A DNA stretch of 64,000 bases from Enterobacteriaceae bacterium ESL0689 (GTDB taxonomy: Bacteria > Pseudomonadota > Gammaproteobacteria > Enterobacterales > Enterobacteriaceae): positions 1,798,001-1,862,000 of the forward strand of contig JAQTIF010000001.1 in the NCBI GenBank assembly GCA_029433525.1, given 5' to 3'. Shown here piece after piece: positions 56,825 to 64,000 of the stretch. A program made the translations under genes and the position numbers. The notes below the pieces were generated by a model that was given only the letters and a program-made list of their open reading frames with translations, was not told the DNA's origin and made no database searches. How positions within the stretch are numbered: the stretch's first letter is position 1; every line of letters starts with the position of its first letter.

Positions 56825-57139
56825 ATGAAAGCATATGCTATGCTTACAATCATTCTTTCTACTTTCCTATTAACCGCATGTAATTCTGAACCATCAGACA
56901 AAGACATCTATAATGCATTCAAAAGTGTTGTAGATAGAACAAACGCAAGCATGAAAGCTTTTGATTCAAGAGTTTCAGAAAAGGATCTTTTAAGAATCGA
57001 TTATGTGAAGAAAGTTAGCTGTTCAGAAGAAGCAAATAATGTATATAACTGCATTGTAGATGCTTCTATTAGCAACAATAAACAGACAAAGCCAATCAAA
57101 TTAGTTAAAGCTGATGGTGTCTGGAAAGAAGTTCAGTAG
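56825..57139 (+). CDS. Small predicted lipoprotein
   Basis: A 104-aa protein with a clear lipoprotein signal (lipobox LLTACNS, Cys at about residue 19) and AAAGGGATT before the ATG. The mature part contains two Cys (VSCSEEANNVYNCIVD), perhaps a disulfide. Short lipoproteins of this sort occur widely as island cargo and in entry-exclusion roles; the function here is unknown. A terminator follows. Confidence 0.7.
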   Translation: MKAYAMLTIILSTFLLTACNSEPSDKDIYNAFKSVVDRTNASMKAFDSRVSEKDLLRIDYVKKVSCSEEANNVYNCIVDASISNNKQTKPIKLVKADGVWKEVQ

Positions 57140-57157
57140 TAGCTATATAAAGAAGTC

Positions 57158-57184
57158 TTTTTGCCCCTGTTTAGGGGCTTTTTA
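57158..57184. terminator. Bidirectional terminator after the lipoprotein gene
   Basis: GCCCCT (57163-57168) pairs with AGGGGC (57173-57178) across a 4-nt loop, with T tracts after and A-complementary tracts before. It separates the lipoprotein gene from the convergent 142-aa gene. Confidence 0.75.
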
Positions 57185-57188
57185 TTAC

Positions 57189-57617
57189 CTATAATCTGAC
57201 GGTTCTTATGCGAACTGCTTCATGGGTTAGCTCGTTCTCGATAACCTTAACTTCATATTGTGCCCTGACAGTAGCATAGATTTCCTCTGCTTTTTCTTGA
57301 TTGTTATCTATGTAATTAACAAGCGAGTTTAGTTCCCTAATAACGCCTTCTTTGTTATTTAATCGTTGTAAAAGATTGCTTGTCAGACTTTTGTAAACTG
57401 AGCTAAACATAGCCATTATGTTATCAATATTACGATTGGATTTGGAATAAATCCTTTTAGGGTAGAAATATTTTAAATGATAGCCCACAAAAATTAAGTA
57501 AAGCTGGTATGAGAAACTTTTATCTCCGGGCTGGTATCTTTTTGAGATATATTTATCGACGATAATGATAAGTTGCTCTTCCAGAGTAAACTCTGGATAG
57601 ATAATGTTCTTGTCCAT
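57189..57617 (-). CDS. Unknown 142-aa protein downstream of the recombinase operon
   Basis: A reverse-strand gene on the same strand as the recombinase operon, 97 bp after the 128-aa gene. I use the ATG at 57617 (MDKNIIYPEFTLEEQ) because AAGGATG lies about 8 bases before it; an ATG three codons earlier is also possible. The protein is helix-rich and soluble, with no known motif. It may be the last gene of the module or separate cargo. Confidence 0.55.
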   Translation of the reverse strand: MDKNIIYPEFTLEEQLIIIVDKYISKRYQPGDKSFSYQLYLIFVGYHLKYFYPKRIYSKSNRNIDNIMAMFSSVYKSLTSNLLQRLNNKEGVIRELNSLVNYIDNNQEKAEEIYATVRAQYEVKVIENELTHEAVRIRTVRL

Positions 57618-57713
57618 AAAATGCATCCTTGCATTAGTTAAATAGTCTTCCTGACCATATATTTATATTTATCGCATTTATTCAACTTGTCAATAGGTGT
57701 AACCTATCAAATA

Positions 57714-58100
57714 TTATTTTTTATTAAATGGCCTATTCAACTGTTCCATAGTAAGACCGTGTCTATAAGCATTATACTGCCAATAGCTAAATTGCTCTTT
57801 GTATCTATTGTTCTGTTTTTTCAACATTTCGTTTTCGGCTTTAAGGTTTATTATTTGTTGTGCCGCAATAGTTAAGTTAGCTGGTTTCTTTAGACCAGAT
57901 TTTTTCAAATTGGACAAACTTTTCTTTGTTCTATATGCTTCAACAACTTCATCATGAGCACTTAAAGATTGCCTTGTGATAGTTCTGTTTAGATTCTTAT
58001 AAACTGATTCACATAAATCACTCCATGTGATTTTACCGTCCCAAGTCAGTATAATGTGTTTAATTGCCTTTATCTCACTCCTGTTCAAATGTTTTGCCAT
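57714..58100 (-). CDS. Small accessory protein of the recombinase operon (TnpC/GmtX-like position)
   Basis: A 128-aa protein with AGGAG before its ATG, 14 bp after the large recombinase gene. The N-terminus looks like a winged-helix or HTH segment (NRSEIKAIKHIILTWDGKIT). The C-terminal half is a coiled coil (AAQQIINLKAENEMLKKQNN). Tn554 has a small TnpC of similar size and place, which aids transposition, and GMT elements a small GmtX. I base the call on size, position and coiled coil, not on recognised homology. Confidence 0.6.
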   Translation of the reverse strand: MAKHLNRSEIKAIKHIILTWDGKITWSDLCESVYKNLNRTITRQSLSAHDEVVEAYRTKKSLSNLKKSGLKKPANLTIAAQQIINLKAENEMLKKQNNRYKEQFSYWQYNAYRHGLTMEQLNRPFNKK

Positions 58101-58114
58101 AAGTATCTCCTGTT

Positions 58115-59989
58115 TTAATTATTCAAAAGCTTATTAATTCTTTCCAAATTTTTTTCATGGTGTTGCAACCATTTGTCTGCACCATAATCACCATTTTCAT
58201 AAGCGATCTGAGTTATTCTCTTTAATTGCATTACTTTCTCTCGGACAGATTGCAGTCTAATTCTATCTACTGAATTAATGCCCAGTGTTTCATTATCACA
58301 CTCAATAACCTGATTAATTTTTACACAAGGCTTGATTAAATAGTTATGTACACAGTAACCAAATTCAGTTAAGTGTATTGCACCTTGATTAAGGTTATCA
58401 AAATCAATTGTCAATTCATTTGTGGGTATTGACTCCCTTTGACAGTAATTACTCCTATTCAATTTAATAGCTTTGATTTTATCTAACATATCTTCTTCTG
58501 ACACATGGTTATAAACTCTGTTCTGATTCGCATTGATACGACCAGACCATTTAGCTATATCCAGTTCAGACATTTCACCATAATGGGCTATTGTGTTTAA
58601 AAGGTGCCGTGGCTGGTGTGAGCGAATAAGTAGTGGTTTACCTTCATCATCATAATACCCATATCGGGAAAATATATTTTTATAATTCATCTCATAGCTT
58701 TTTTTACTTTGTATATCACTGAAAAAGAAACTTTTAGTAGGCTTATAAAATGTGAAAATTGAAGTCATTCTTGATAAAGAAAATTGATCAGTATTGAGCA
58801 AGCATAAAGCATTACTAAATTTTATGGATTTTTCTTTATCATACCATGGAAAGTCTCTGCTAAAATTAGAACTAATAATTTCCCACAAATCACTCAATGA
58901 ATAGTTGTAATCATTGTGGTTTAAGAAGCTTTTCCCACCATCCAAACTCGTTCTTTTAATTTTTAAAACACATGATTTATGATCAAATAAATGATATCCC
59001 AGTGCATGGCAAACTTGTACAACGGTCAATTTAGCTTTTTCATCAACTGTTGGGCAAAGCTCATGTCGGTAAAATTTATCCGGGTACTTTTCGCACCAGT
59101 GAGCAAGTGCTCTTGCATGTTGTGATAAGGAAAGTAATCTTCTAATCGCTTTCTTTGCAACTGGTATCATAACCCGTGGAATCCATTTGATATTAGGACC
59201 ATACCCTTTTACCGAATAAAATCTCAACCCATATCTTTCGATACCCTTGCCATCTATTTGTGTAATCTCACAATCAGCAGGTAAGGCTAAAATTTCAGAG
59301 ATTCTGCTCGGACAACAAAGTAGAAGTGCAAATACTGAACTGGTGAACTTATCCCTTGGACTCAGTAACTCATCATTTTGTGAAAAAATATCAGCAATAG
59401 CGAGTAATGCCTCTTCATCTGGTAACTTATCGCTTCGGTGATAATCCTCAATCTCAGGAAGATAATTGTTTTTGACTTTCTGTTTTACATGATTTTTCCA
59501 TGAGATATATCCTGACTTCACAAGATTATGTTCACATAGAAACTTTGATATTTTTTCAAGCTGTATTCCACATTTAGCTAAAACGTTACCTTCAAAATAT
59601 TTACTCCCGATCTGCATTGCCTCATCGAAAACAACGGCTGTAACATTATAAATGAGACCAGTGTTCTGAACCTGCAAAAGGGCCTGTTCGAGACATCGCA
59701 AGGCCATCATAATAACCCCATAATTTTTCAATGGTTTCAATGAGTGTTGATATCTGATATATGCTTTCGCAAAATTGATATAATCTTCGTGCATTGCATC
59801 AATGGAATCAAAGACTTTATTTCCAACCCCTATTTTTCTAAATGTTACATATCCTTTCCAGGCATACTGCTCCCAATCCTGAGTTTGGGTTAGTCCGGGC
59901 AGTTGATAGCGACAAAATTTTATAAACTCATTATAATTTTCTTCTACAAGAATATGTTTTTTTGATTTGAACAAAATAATATTATTCAT
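58115..59989 (-). CDS. Large tyrosine recombinase, third of a trio (TnpB/GmtZ-like)
   Basis: A 624-aa tyrosine recombinase. Catalytic residues are visible: Arg in CCPSRISEILALP (about 226), HQPRHLLNT (about 458-466), the late WSGR in the usual His/Trp position and Tyr in NRVYNHVSEEDM (about 492). The long N-terminal part and the extra C-terminal 130 residues, with a Cys-containing stretch (FGYCVHNYLIKPCVKI), are typical of the large recombinase of Tn554-type and GMT-type modules. Its start overlaps the previous stop by 4 bp (ATGA), with GAGGTGA before it. Confidence 0.85.
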   Translation of the reverse strand: MNNIILFKSKKHILVEENYNEFIKFCRYQLPGLTQTQDWEQYAWKGYVTFRKIGVGNKVFDSIDAMHEDYINFAKAYIRYQHSLKPLKNYGVIMMALRCLEQALLQVQNTGLIYNVTAVVFDEAMQIGSKYFEGNVLAKCGIQLEKISKFLCEHNLVKSGYISWKNHVKQKVKNNYLPEIEDYHRSDKLPDEEALLAIADIFSQNDELLSPRDKFTSSVFALLLCCPSRISEILALPADCEITQIDGKGIERYGLRFYSVKGYGPNIKWIPRVMIPVAKKAIRRLLSLSQHARALAHWCEKYPDKFYRHELCPTVDEKAKLTVVQVCHALGYHLFDHKSCVLKIKRTSLDGGKSFLNHNDYNYSLSDLWEIISSNFSRDFPWYDKEKSIKFSNALCLLNTDQFSLSRMTSIFTFYKPTKSFFFSDIQSKKSYEMNYKNIFSRYGYYDDEGKPLLIRSHQPRHLLNTIAHYGEMSELDIAKWSGRINANQNRVYNHVSEEDMLDKIKAIKLNRSNYCQRESIPTNELTIDFDNLNQGAIHLTEFGYCVHNYLIKPCVKINQVIECDNETLGINSVDRIRLQSVREKVMQLKRITQIAYENGDYGADKWLQHHEKNLERINKLLNN

Positions 59990-61290
59990 AGTTGATTCAC
60001 CTCACTGCGATCAATCGGAATAAAAAATATACATTGATTGCAAGGGAATCCTGAATTCTGGCTCTGGCATCTACTTGAAGAAAAAAAATTGAAATGACAA
60101 CTCTTTTTCGATTTGATTCCGTTCATAAAAATATCAGCGACAAATGACAATTGTTCTGAAACAGCGGAATCAATCCTTTCAACACTGTCAGCATGATTTT
60201 TAATATAAATCCCCGCACTTGAAGTAGAGGAATGATCCAATAATTCAGCTATAGTATTAACATTATGCCCATCCTTAGCCAGCATAGTTGCTATTGTATA
60301 ACGAAGCCTACGAGGAGTAACATTTAGTATCGAATCGGTACGGTTGGATATTACACCCTCATTATTAACAATACTTTTCAATGCTATATTAGCAATTGTA
60401 GGCTTCGCATATAATTTATTATATTCCAGAAGAATTGAACCTGTTATGGATAAATCTGAGAGTTTTTCCTCATTTAAGAAAATAGGAACTTCTCGTTTAG
60501 AATAATCATCAAGAGTTTTTCCAAGAGCTTGCTCAACAAGTTTCACTGATTGATTAGCTTGCAATTGAACAATTGATGCAACCTCTGATATTATTGCAAG
60601 TTCTCGATATCGTAGTTCTTTACCCCGTTGTTTAACTCGTGGCACTGAAATTACATATTCTGCTTTGCCATTATCTAAGTTCTTTTGAAGAAGGTCTTTA
60701 TATTTCAACATAACTAACTGCTGAGGTCTTCTACCTGTAAGGCTGATCAATAGTGATATTGCATAATGTGGCAGTGACAGTTCACCTTTTCTATATGCAT
60801 GATTCATAGCCTTAATCAAAGAAGTATGTTCTTCTTTAGTTAGTGGTCCCTCTGTTGGATCATCTTGAAGCACAGACTGACCAGATTTTTTTATCTTTAG
60901 GTCCAAATGCTTTAACAGCTCTACCGCACTTTCATCTATTCCTGGATATCCTAACTCAAACCATTTAATCAAAAATGGTCGTAAAACGCGAAATGATGCC
61001 GGGGCTTTTGATAATTTCTTATTTTGATATTCAATTAGAACCTTATCATCAATATGAGTAGGAGATAGTTTACGGATAAGACTCTCCATATTTCTAACAA
61101 TATTTTTCACATACAAATAGCTGTTGCTATTAAAATAACATTGTACTGTATATACAAATCCACAAACCAAATTTTCGTTCATAGCATATATTAAGTTTGT
61201 AAGATTGATTCCGTTATTTTCAATCGAACTGACGATTTTATGCTCATGCAAAGATATTTTATCAGATTTATTTTTAATTAAATTATTCAT
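59986..61290 (-). CDS. Tyrosine recombinase, second of a trio (GmtY-like)
   Basis: A 434-aa tyrosine recombinase. I start it at the ATG at 61290, which overlaps the previous stop by 8 bp and has AAGGAGAA before it; the frame is open to 61350 within the first recombinase gene. Catalytic residues: Arg in SLTGRRPQQLVML (about 186), Arg in TPRRLRYTIATML (about 326, with Arg for the first His), His in LLDHSSTSS and Tyr in AGIYIKNHADS (about 361). The Cys-rich end (CQSQNSGFPCNQC) resembles a zinc-binding tail. Confidence 0.87.
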   Translation of the reverse strand: MNNLIKNKSDKISLHEHKIVSSIENNGINLTNLIYAMNENLVCGFVYTVQCYFNSNSYLYVKNIVRNMESLIRKLSPTHIDDKVLIEYQNKKLSKAPASFRVLRPFLIKWFELGYPGIDESAVELLKHLDLKIKKSGQSVLQDDPTEGPLTKEEHTSLIKAMNHAYRKGELSLPHYAISLLISLTGRRPQQLVMLKYKDLLQKNLDNGKAEYVISVPRVKQRGKELRYRELAIISEVASIVQLQANQSVKLVEQALGKTLDDYSKREVPIFLNEEKLSDLSITGSILLEYNKLYAKPTIANIALKSIVNNEGVISNRTDSILNVTPRRLRYTIATMLAKDGHNVNTIAELLDHSSTSSAGIYIKNHADSVERIDSAVSEQLSFVADIFMNGIKSKKSCHFNFFSSSRCQSQNSGFPCNQCIFFIPIDRSEVNQL

Positions 61291-62485
61291 CAAATTCTCC
61301 TTTGAATAGTTGCTCTTGTTGTTCAAGTGCAGTTTTTTTCGATAGCTCAAAAATATGCCTGCGATTATAAATCATTGAAGTTTCTGAACCCGGTCGCCAT
61401 CCCATGAGATAAGAACGAATTTGTTGCTCTTTTTCATCGGATATGTCCTGATTCTTGTCTATTGCTTTCGAAAACTCATAATTCCACGTATGTCTGAGTT
61501 TGTGACCTGTCAATCCCCCTAGAAGTGAGGAGGATTGACGAACAACACTCACCACTTTGTGATATGAAGAAAATGAAATAGGTTGCCCTTGAGTTTTTCC
61601 TGCTTTATAAGTAATAAATAGGAAATCATGTTTGTTAGAATTTTTTATCTTTCTTCGATCATTCAGAATATAATCTGAAATTTCAAACATGAGCTTTGTA
61701 TCAGCAATTAATTTCCTCTCACAAGTTTTAACTAATGGCTGATACACTCGCGGATCTGTTTTATCATTTGTTCTTCTTCTTATTGCAATTGTCGATTCTG
61801 CAAAATCTATATCACCAATTCGCAGATTCAAAAGTTCACCTACTCTCAGGCCGAAGCAGTGTAATAGCAGGAATATTAGATTGTTTCTTTTTTGCACTTT
61901 TTCTGAAAAAGGATTTAATTTACTACCCGGTGCAAGAATGCTAAACAAAGAATCCAATTGTTCTTTATCTAAGCTTTTTTCTATATCCATATTATATTTG
62001 TCATTGTTTCTCGGTTTCTTTCGTTTTATGTTGTTAATGAAATCTAAAATATATTTGAGAGTATCCTTCTGTCCTGTATGAGAAAGATGTATTTTGCACA
62101 GCCATTCCAGATAGTTAGCTATGGTTGTAATCCGAAAGTACTTAGTTGGTTTTTTGACATTTGAACTCCTAAAATTATCATTCTCGCCATCTCGGAAATT
62201 GAATGAAGTGAATTCAATCAAATCTTCAATTTCATGAGGAGCCAGAAATATCTTTTTCTGAATTCTTTCATCAATATTGATCTCTTTCCTCATAAAAAAT
62301 CGATATAACAATGAAATGCTCCCAGCGATAACCTTCATTGTTGATATAGACTCTGACCGATTCCTGACTTGTGTTGTTATATACAAGTTTGGATAATACA
62401 ATGGCTCACCAGTATCTTTATTTACAACATGACAATATCTCTCACCATTTTCGAACATAAAAGAATCTACACAAATACTGCACAT
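61283..62485 (-). CDS. Tyrosine recombinase, first of a trio (TnpA-like)
   Basis: A 400-aa tyrosine recombinase with a strong TAGGAGGA before the ATG. It begins MCSICVDSF (a CxxC pair), then YPNLYITTQVRNRSES, typical of the first recombinase in such modules. Catalytic residues: Arg in FGLRVGELLNLR (about 212), TGHKLRHTW (about 330) and Tyr in MIYNRRHIF (about 373), with GWRPG in the usual LGH place. It is the first gene of a four-gene overlapping operon. Confidence 0.88.
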   Translation of the reverse strand: MCSICVDSFMFENGERYCHVVNKDTGEPLYYPNLYITTQVRNRSESISTMKVIAGSISLLYRFFMRKEINIDERIQKKIFLAPHEIEDLIEFTSFNFRDGENDNFRSSNVKKPTKYFRITTIANYLEWLCKIHLSHTGQKDTLKYILDFINNIKRKKPRNNDKYNMDIEKSLDKEQLDSLFSILAPGSKLNPFSEKVQKRNNLIFLLLHCFGLRVGELLNLRIGDIDFAESTIAIRRRTNDKTDPRVYQPLVKTCERKLIADTKLMFEISDYILNDRRKIKNSNKHDFLFITYKAGKTQGQPISFSSYHKVVSVVRQSSSLLGGLTGHKLRHTWNYEFSKAIDKNQDISDEKEQQIRSYLMGWRPGSETSMIYNRRHIFELSKKTALEQQEQLFKGEFDE

Positions 62486-62594
62486 ATTTTCCTCCTAAAC
62501 TTTACAAAAAGTATAATTCCAATATATTAATAATAAGCATTTCGTAGATTTACAAATTTATTTGGTTCGATTAAGATATTTATTTAAATTAAAA

Positions 62595-62685
62595 CAGTGA
62601 GATAGACGATTATTCTTGTCAAATTATCATCTGGTAGATCTAGTTAATATTATGTACACCTAATACTTCGAAAACTATCTCACTG
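62595..62685. repeat. Spaced inverted repeat upstream of the recombinase operon
   Basis: CAGTGAGATAG (62595-62605) and CTATCTCACTG (62675-62685) are perfect 11-bp inverted repeats 69 bp apart. They lie 110 bp upstream of the first recombinase gene in an AT-rich, gene-free stretch (62486-62780). This could be a recombinase binding or end site, or an operator pair. Confidence 0.5.
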
Positions 62686-62780
62686 CCTTGCTAATAAACG
62701 ACAACCAAAATAATGTAATTTATTCTGTAAAGTTTTAAGGTAAATTATGCAGCCAAACTTTACACTTTCATAAAAAGCTC

Positions 62781-63080
62781 TTAATCAATTAGATATAAAA
62801 TTATCCGCTTCGCTAGGGGTTTCAATTCATCAGGACATTTAATTAGAGATAACCAGGTCTCGTAAACATATATCTGTTTGCAAGCATTAAGCTCAGAGAT
62901 CGAGTCTAAAGGTTCTCTCAGATTTCCTACAAGGTACTGACTGAGCCAGTAAATGATTTCTTTATTAAACTCGTTATTAGGTAAGTCATAAATCACTTCT
63001 TGGTCAAAGATCTTGTAAAAAAGATCTCCGCATAAATTGCACATATGGTTTTCTTCGCTTACAAATTCTTCGATATTCAT
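62781..63080 (-). CDS. Unknown 99-aa protein
   Basis: A reverse-strand gene with TAGGAG 8 bases before its ATG. It contains a CNLC pair near residue 14 followed by GDLF, which recalls the CSIC-VDSF start of the first recombinase downstream; otherwise no motif is known to me. The rest looks helical. It is 20 bp after the AlpA-type gene on the same strand, so the two are probably cotranscribed. Confidence 0.55.
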   Translation of the reverse strand: MNIEEFVSEENHMCNLCGDLFYKIFDQEVIYDLPNNEFNKEIIYWLSQYLVGNLREPLDSISELNACKQIYVYETWLSLIKCPDELKPLAKRIILYLID

Positions 63081-63100
63081 AAAATCGCTCCTATGTTCAA

Positions 63101-63307
63101 TTAAGCAACATTATTTCGACTTGTTTCGATAACAGACTGAATCCAGGTATCAATCTCACTTTCAACGAAAGCTACTGCACGACTTCCAATTTTGACAGGA
63201 GCAGGAAACTTACCATCGTTGATCAGACGATATATCCAGGCTTTTCCGTAGCCAGTTCGTTCGAGAACTTCTGGTAAGCGAATGAGGCGGGTTGCTTGAT
63301 TTTTCAT
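63101..63307 (-). CDS. AlpA-family DNA-binding regulator
   Basis: A 68-aa protein of the AlpA/excisionase type with a MerR-like helix-turn-helix: LIRLPEVLERTGYGKAWIYR then LINDGKFPAPVKIGSRAVAF and EIDTWIQS. Such proteins activate or direct integrase genes in P4-like islands. The likely target is the island's own integrase or recombinase genes. AAGGGATAA lies before the ATG. Confidence 0.88.
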   Translation of the reverse strand: MKNQATRLIRLPEVLERTGYGKAWIYRLINDGKFPAPVKIGSRAVAFVESEIDTWIQSVIETSRNNVA

Positions 63308-63588
63308 TTCGTTATCCCTTGTCGTTGCGGTGAAGTCACTATACGAGCAGTTGGGAAAAGAAAAGAGCGAAGCTCCTGAAGCGGAGGTTCTTCGTAGCTA
63401 TGCAGGATGGTTTTCTCGAAGTTGGTGCCGTACAGAAAAGGGGAACTTGAGAGTAGCTGAAATTCCCCCGTTTTATAGCAAGTGTCAAAATGCCCGGTTT
63501 AAAGTAAAAATCACAAAAAAAAAGCACCATTCACAATGATGCCTTTAGTTAATTTTCACAATTAAAACAAATAGTTATAAATGTAATT
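63308..63588. other. Intergenic region before the AlpA-type gene
   Basis: A 281-bp gap with no supported gene. It has a small hairpin around 63369-63395 (CGAAG with CTTCG arms), a run of nine A near 63517-63525 and, probably, the promoter of the alpA-like operon. Confidence 0.4.
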
Positions 63589-64000
63589 CTAATCCGATAG
63601 TTTCATTACATCAGAGACTTTCATTTGCTTCAAATGGCTATTTTTGTTCATGAAGTAATGGAATTGTCGGATAAAGTCAGTTGTGCAGGATTTAAGAGCC
63701 AAAGGCCTGTCGGTATCTTTGATTTGGCTAGACTGCCTCATTTCGCTTTCTTCGTCATCGTCTGTATATAGCAGTCTGGATAACCTGTCGTCAGAGACAC
63801 GGATTTTTTTAACGGCTGCCCACACCAGGATATCCAGCATAGGTATCACACGATAACTGATGAGTTTCTTGATAGTTCCATACCCAAAGCGAACTGATTC
63901 TAAAGGATCTGGTTCGATACCTTTGATTTTACGCCACTGCGGTAATGCAGCTTTAAGCGACTCTGCAATCTCTTCGTCTGTGCCACTTGCCAAATCAATC
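63589..64000 (-). CDS. Unknown protein, N-terminus beyond the window
   Basis: An open reverse-strand frame that continues past the right edge; the last codon in the window is in the middle of the protein. The 137 visible codons include SVRFGYGTIKKLISYRVIPMLDILVW and a charged C-terminal part ending MKVSDVMKLSD. No family is recognised. Genes placed before alpA in such islands often act in replication or regulation, but nothing here shows this. Confidence 0.6.
   Translation of the reverse strand, partial: IDLASGTDEEIAESLKAALPQWRKIKGIEPDPLESVRFGYGTIKKLISYRVIPMLDILVWAAVKKIRVSDDRLSRLLYTDDDEESEMRQSSQIKDTDRPLALKSCTTDFIRQFHYFMNKNSHLKQMKVSDVMKLSD

Larger units (their letters stand above)
48213..64000. 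mobile_element. Genomic island inserted at the 3' end of ssrA (left part)
   Basis: Past ssrA the gene content changes at once from conserved core genes to an integrase, mobilisation genes, recombinases and unknown AT-rich genes, and continues to the window end. The ssrA 3' end is a common target of tyrosine integrases, and the integrase here starts 165 bp away. The expected copy of the ssrA 3' end at the right junction is not in the window, so the island exceeds 15.8 kb. Confidence 0.85.

Noticed and set aside
63339-63539. Short frames on both strands before the AlpA-type gene
   Set aside because: Overlapping frames without ribosome binding sites; the region looks like a promoter and hairpin region.
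48213-64000. CRISPR array or retron in the island
   Set aside because: No regularly spaced direct repeats were seen, no cas gene, and no reverse transcriptase, so neither label can be supported despite the methylase and OLD-type ATPase.

Overview
The window is a bacterial chromosome segment from an Enterobacterales species close to the Escherichia/Salmonella group. Almost every gene in the first 48 kb is a full-length match, as I recall those sequences, to an E. coli K-12 gene (acrD, maeB, amiA, ypeA, yfeY, yfeX, cysPUWAM, pdxK, crr-ptsI-ptsH, cysK, cysZ, zipA, ligA, yfeH, gltX, yfeCD, nupC, mntH, glk, ypdK, grpE, nadK, recN, bamE, ratBA, smpB, ssrA). The order is largely that of E. coli with blocks missing, such as the eut genes and hemF between maeB and amiA. 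I cannot name the genus from sequence alone.

Layout. 1-7 kb: yffB (cut by the window edge), the AcrD efflux pump, malic enzyme and the amidase AmiA. 7-14.5 kb: ypeA, yfeY, yfeX, then the sulfate/thiosulfate uptake operon cysPUWA with cysM. 14.5-20.3 kb: a YfeJ-type amidotransferase, pdxK, the general PTS operon (ptsH-ptsI-crr) and cysK. 20.5-29.4 kb: cysZ, the division gene zipA, ligA, yfeH, one Lys and three Val tRNA genes, gltX, yfeC/yfeD and two Ala tRNA genes. 29.4-34 kb: a complete beta-glucoside operon bglG-bglF-bglB with a CRP-like site and two RAT/terminator switches. 34-42 kb: nupC, mntH (with MntR and Fur boxes), glk, the tiny gene ypdK, and an aspartate decarboxylation module (antiporter aspT, decarboxylase aspD) behind a 35-codon leader ORF. 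This module sits where E. coli gene order breaks. 42.4-48.2 kb: grpE (sigma-32 promoter), nadK, recN (LexA box), bamE, ratB/ratA, smpB and tmRNA (ssrA).

From the 3' end of ssrA to the window end lies an AT-rich genomic island entered by a tyrosine integrase. It carries a membrane protein, a possible defence operon (Dam-type adenine methylase, OLD-like ATPase/TOPRIM protein, 146-aa protein), two unknown genes on the other strand, a mobilisation module (MobC plus relaxase), small envelope proteins, and a second recombination module of three overlapping tyrosine recombinase genes plus a small protein (resembling Tn554/GMT/recombinase-in-trio elements). An orphan 99-aa gene, an AlpA-type regulator and a cut-off gene follow. 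The right end of the island is outside the window.

Most notable: the relaxase gene is broken by a 151-bp terminal-inverted-repeat element whose precise removal restores the reading frame, and again by a frameshift at a run of seven A. A dispersed family of 107-144-bp inverted-repeat elements flanked by TNA trinucleotides occurs in the core region, with one copy inside the bgl operon directly against the bglG stop codon.
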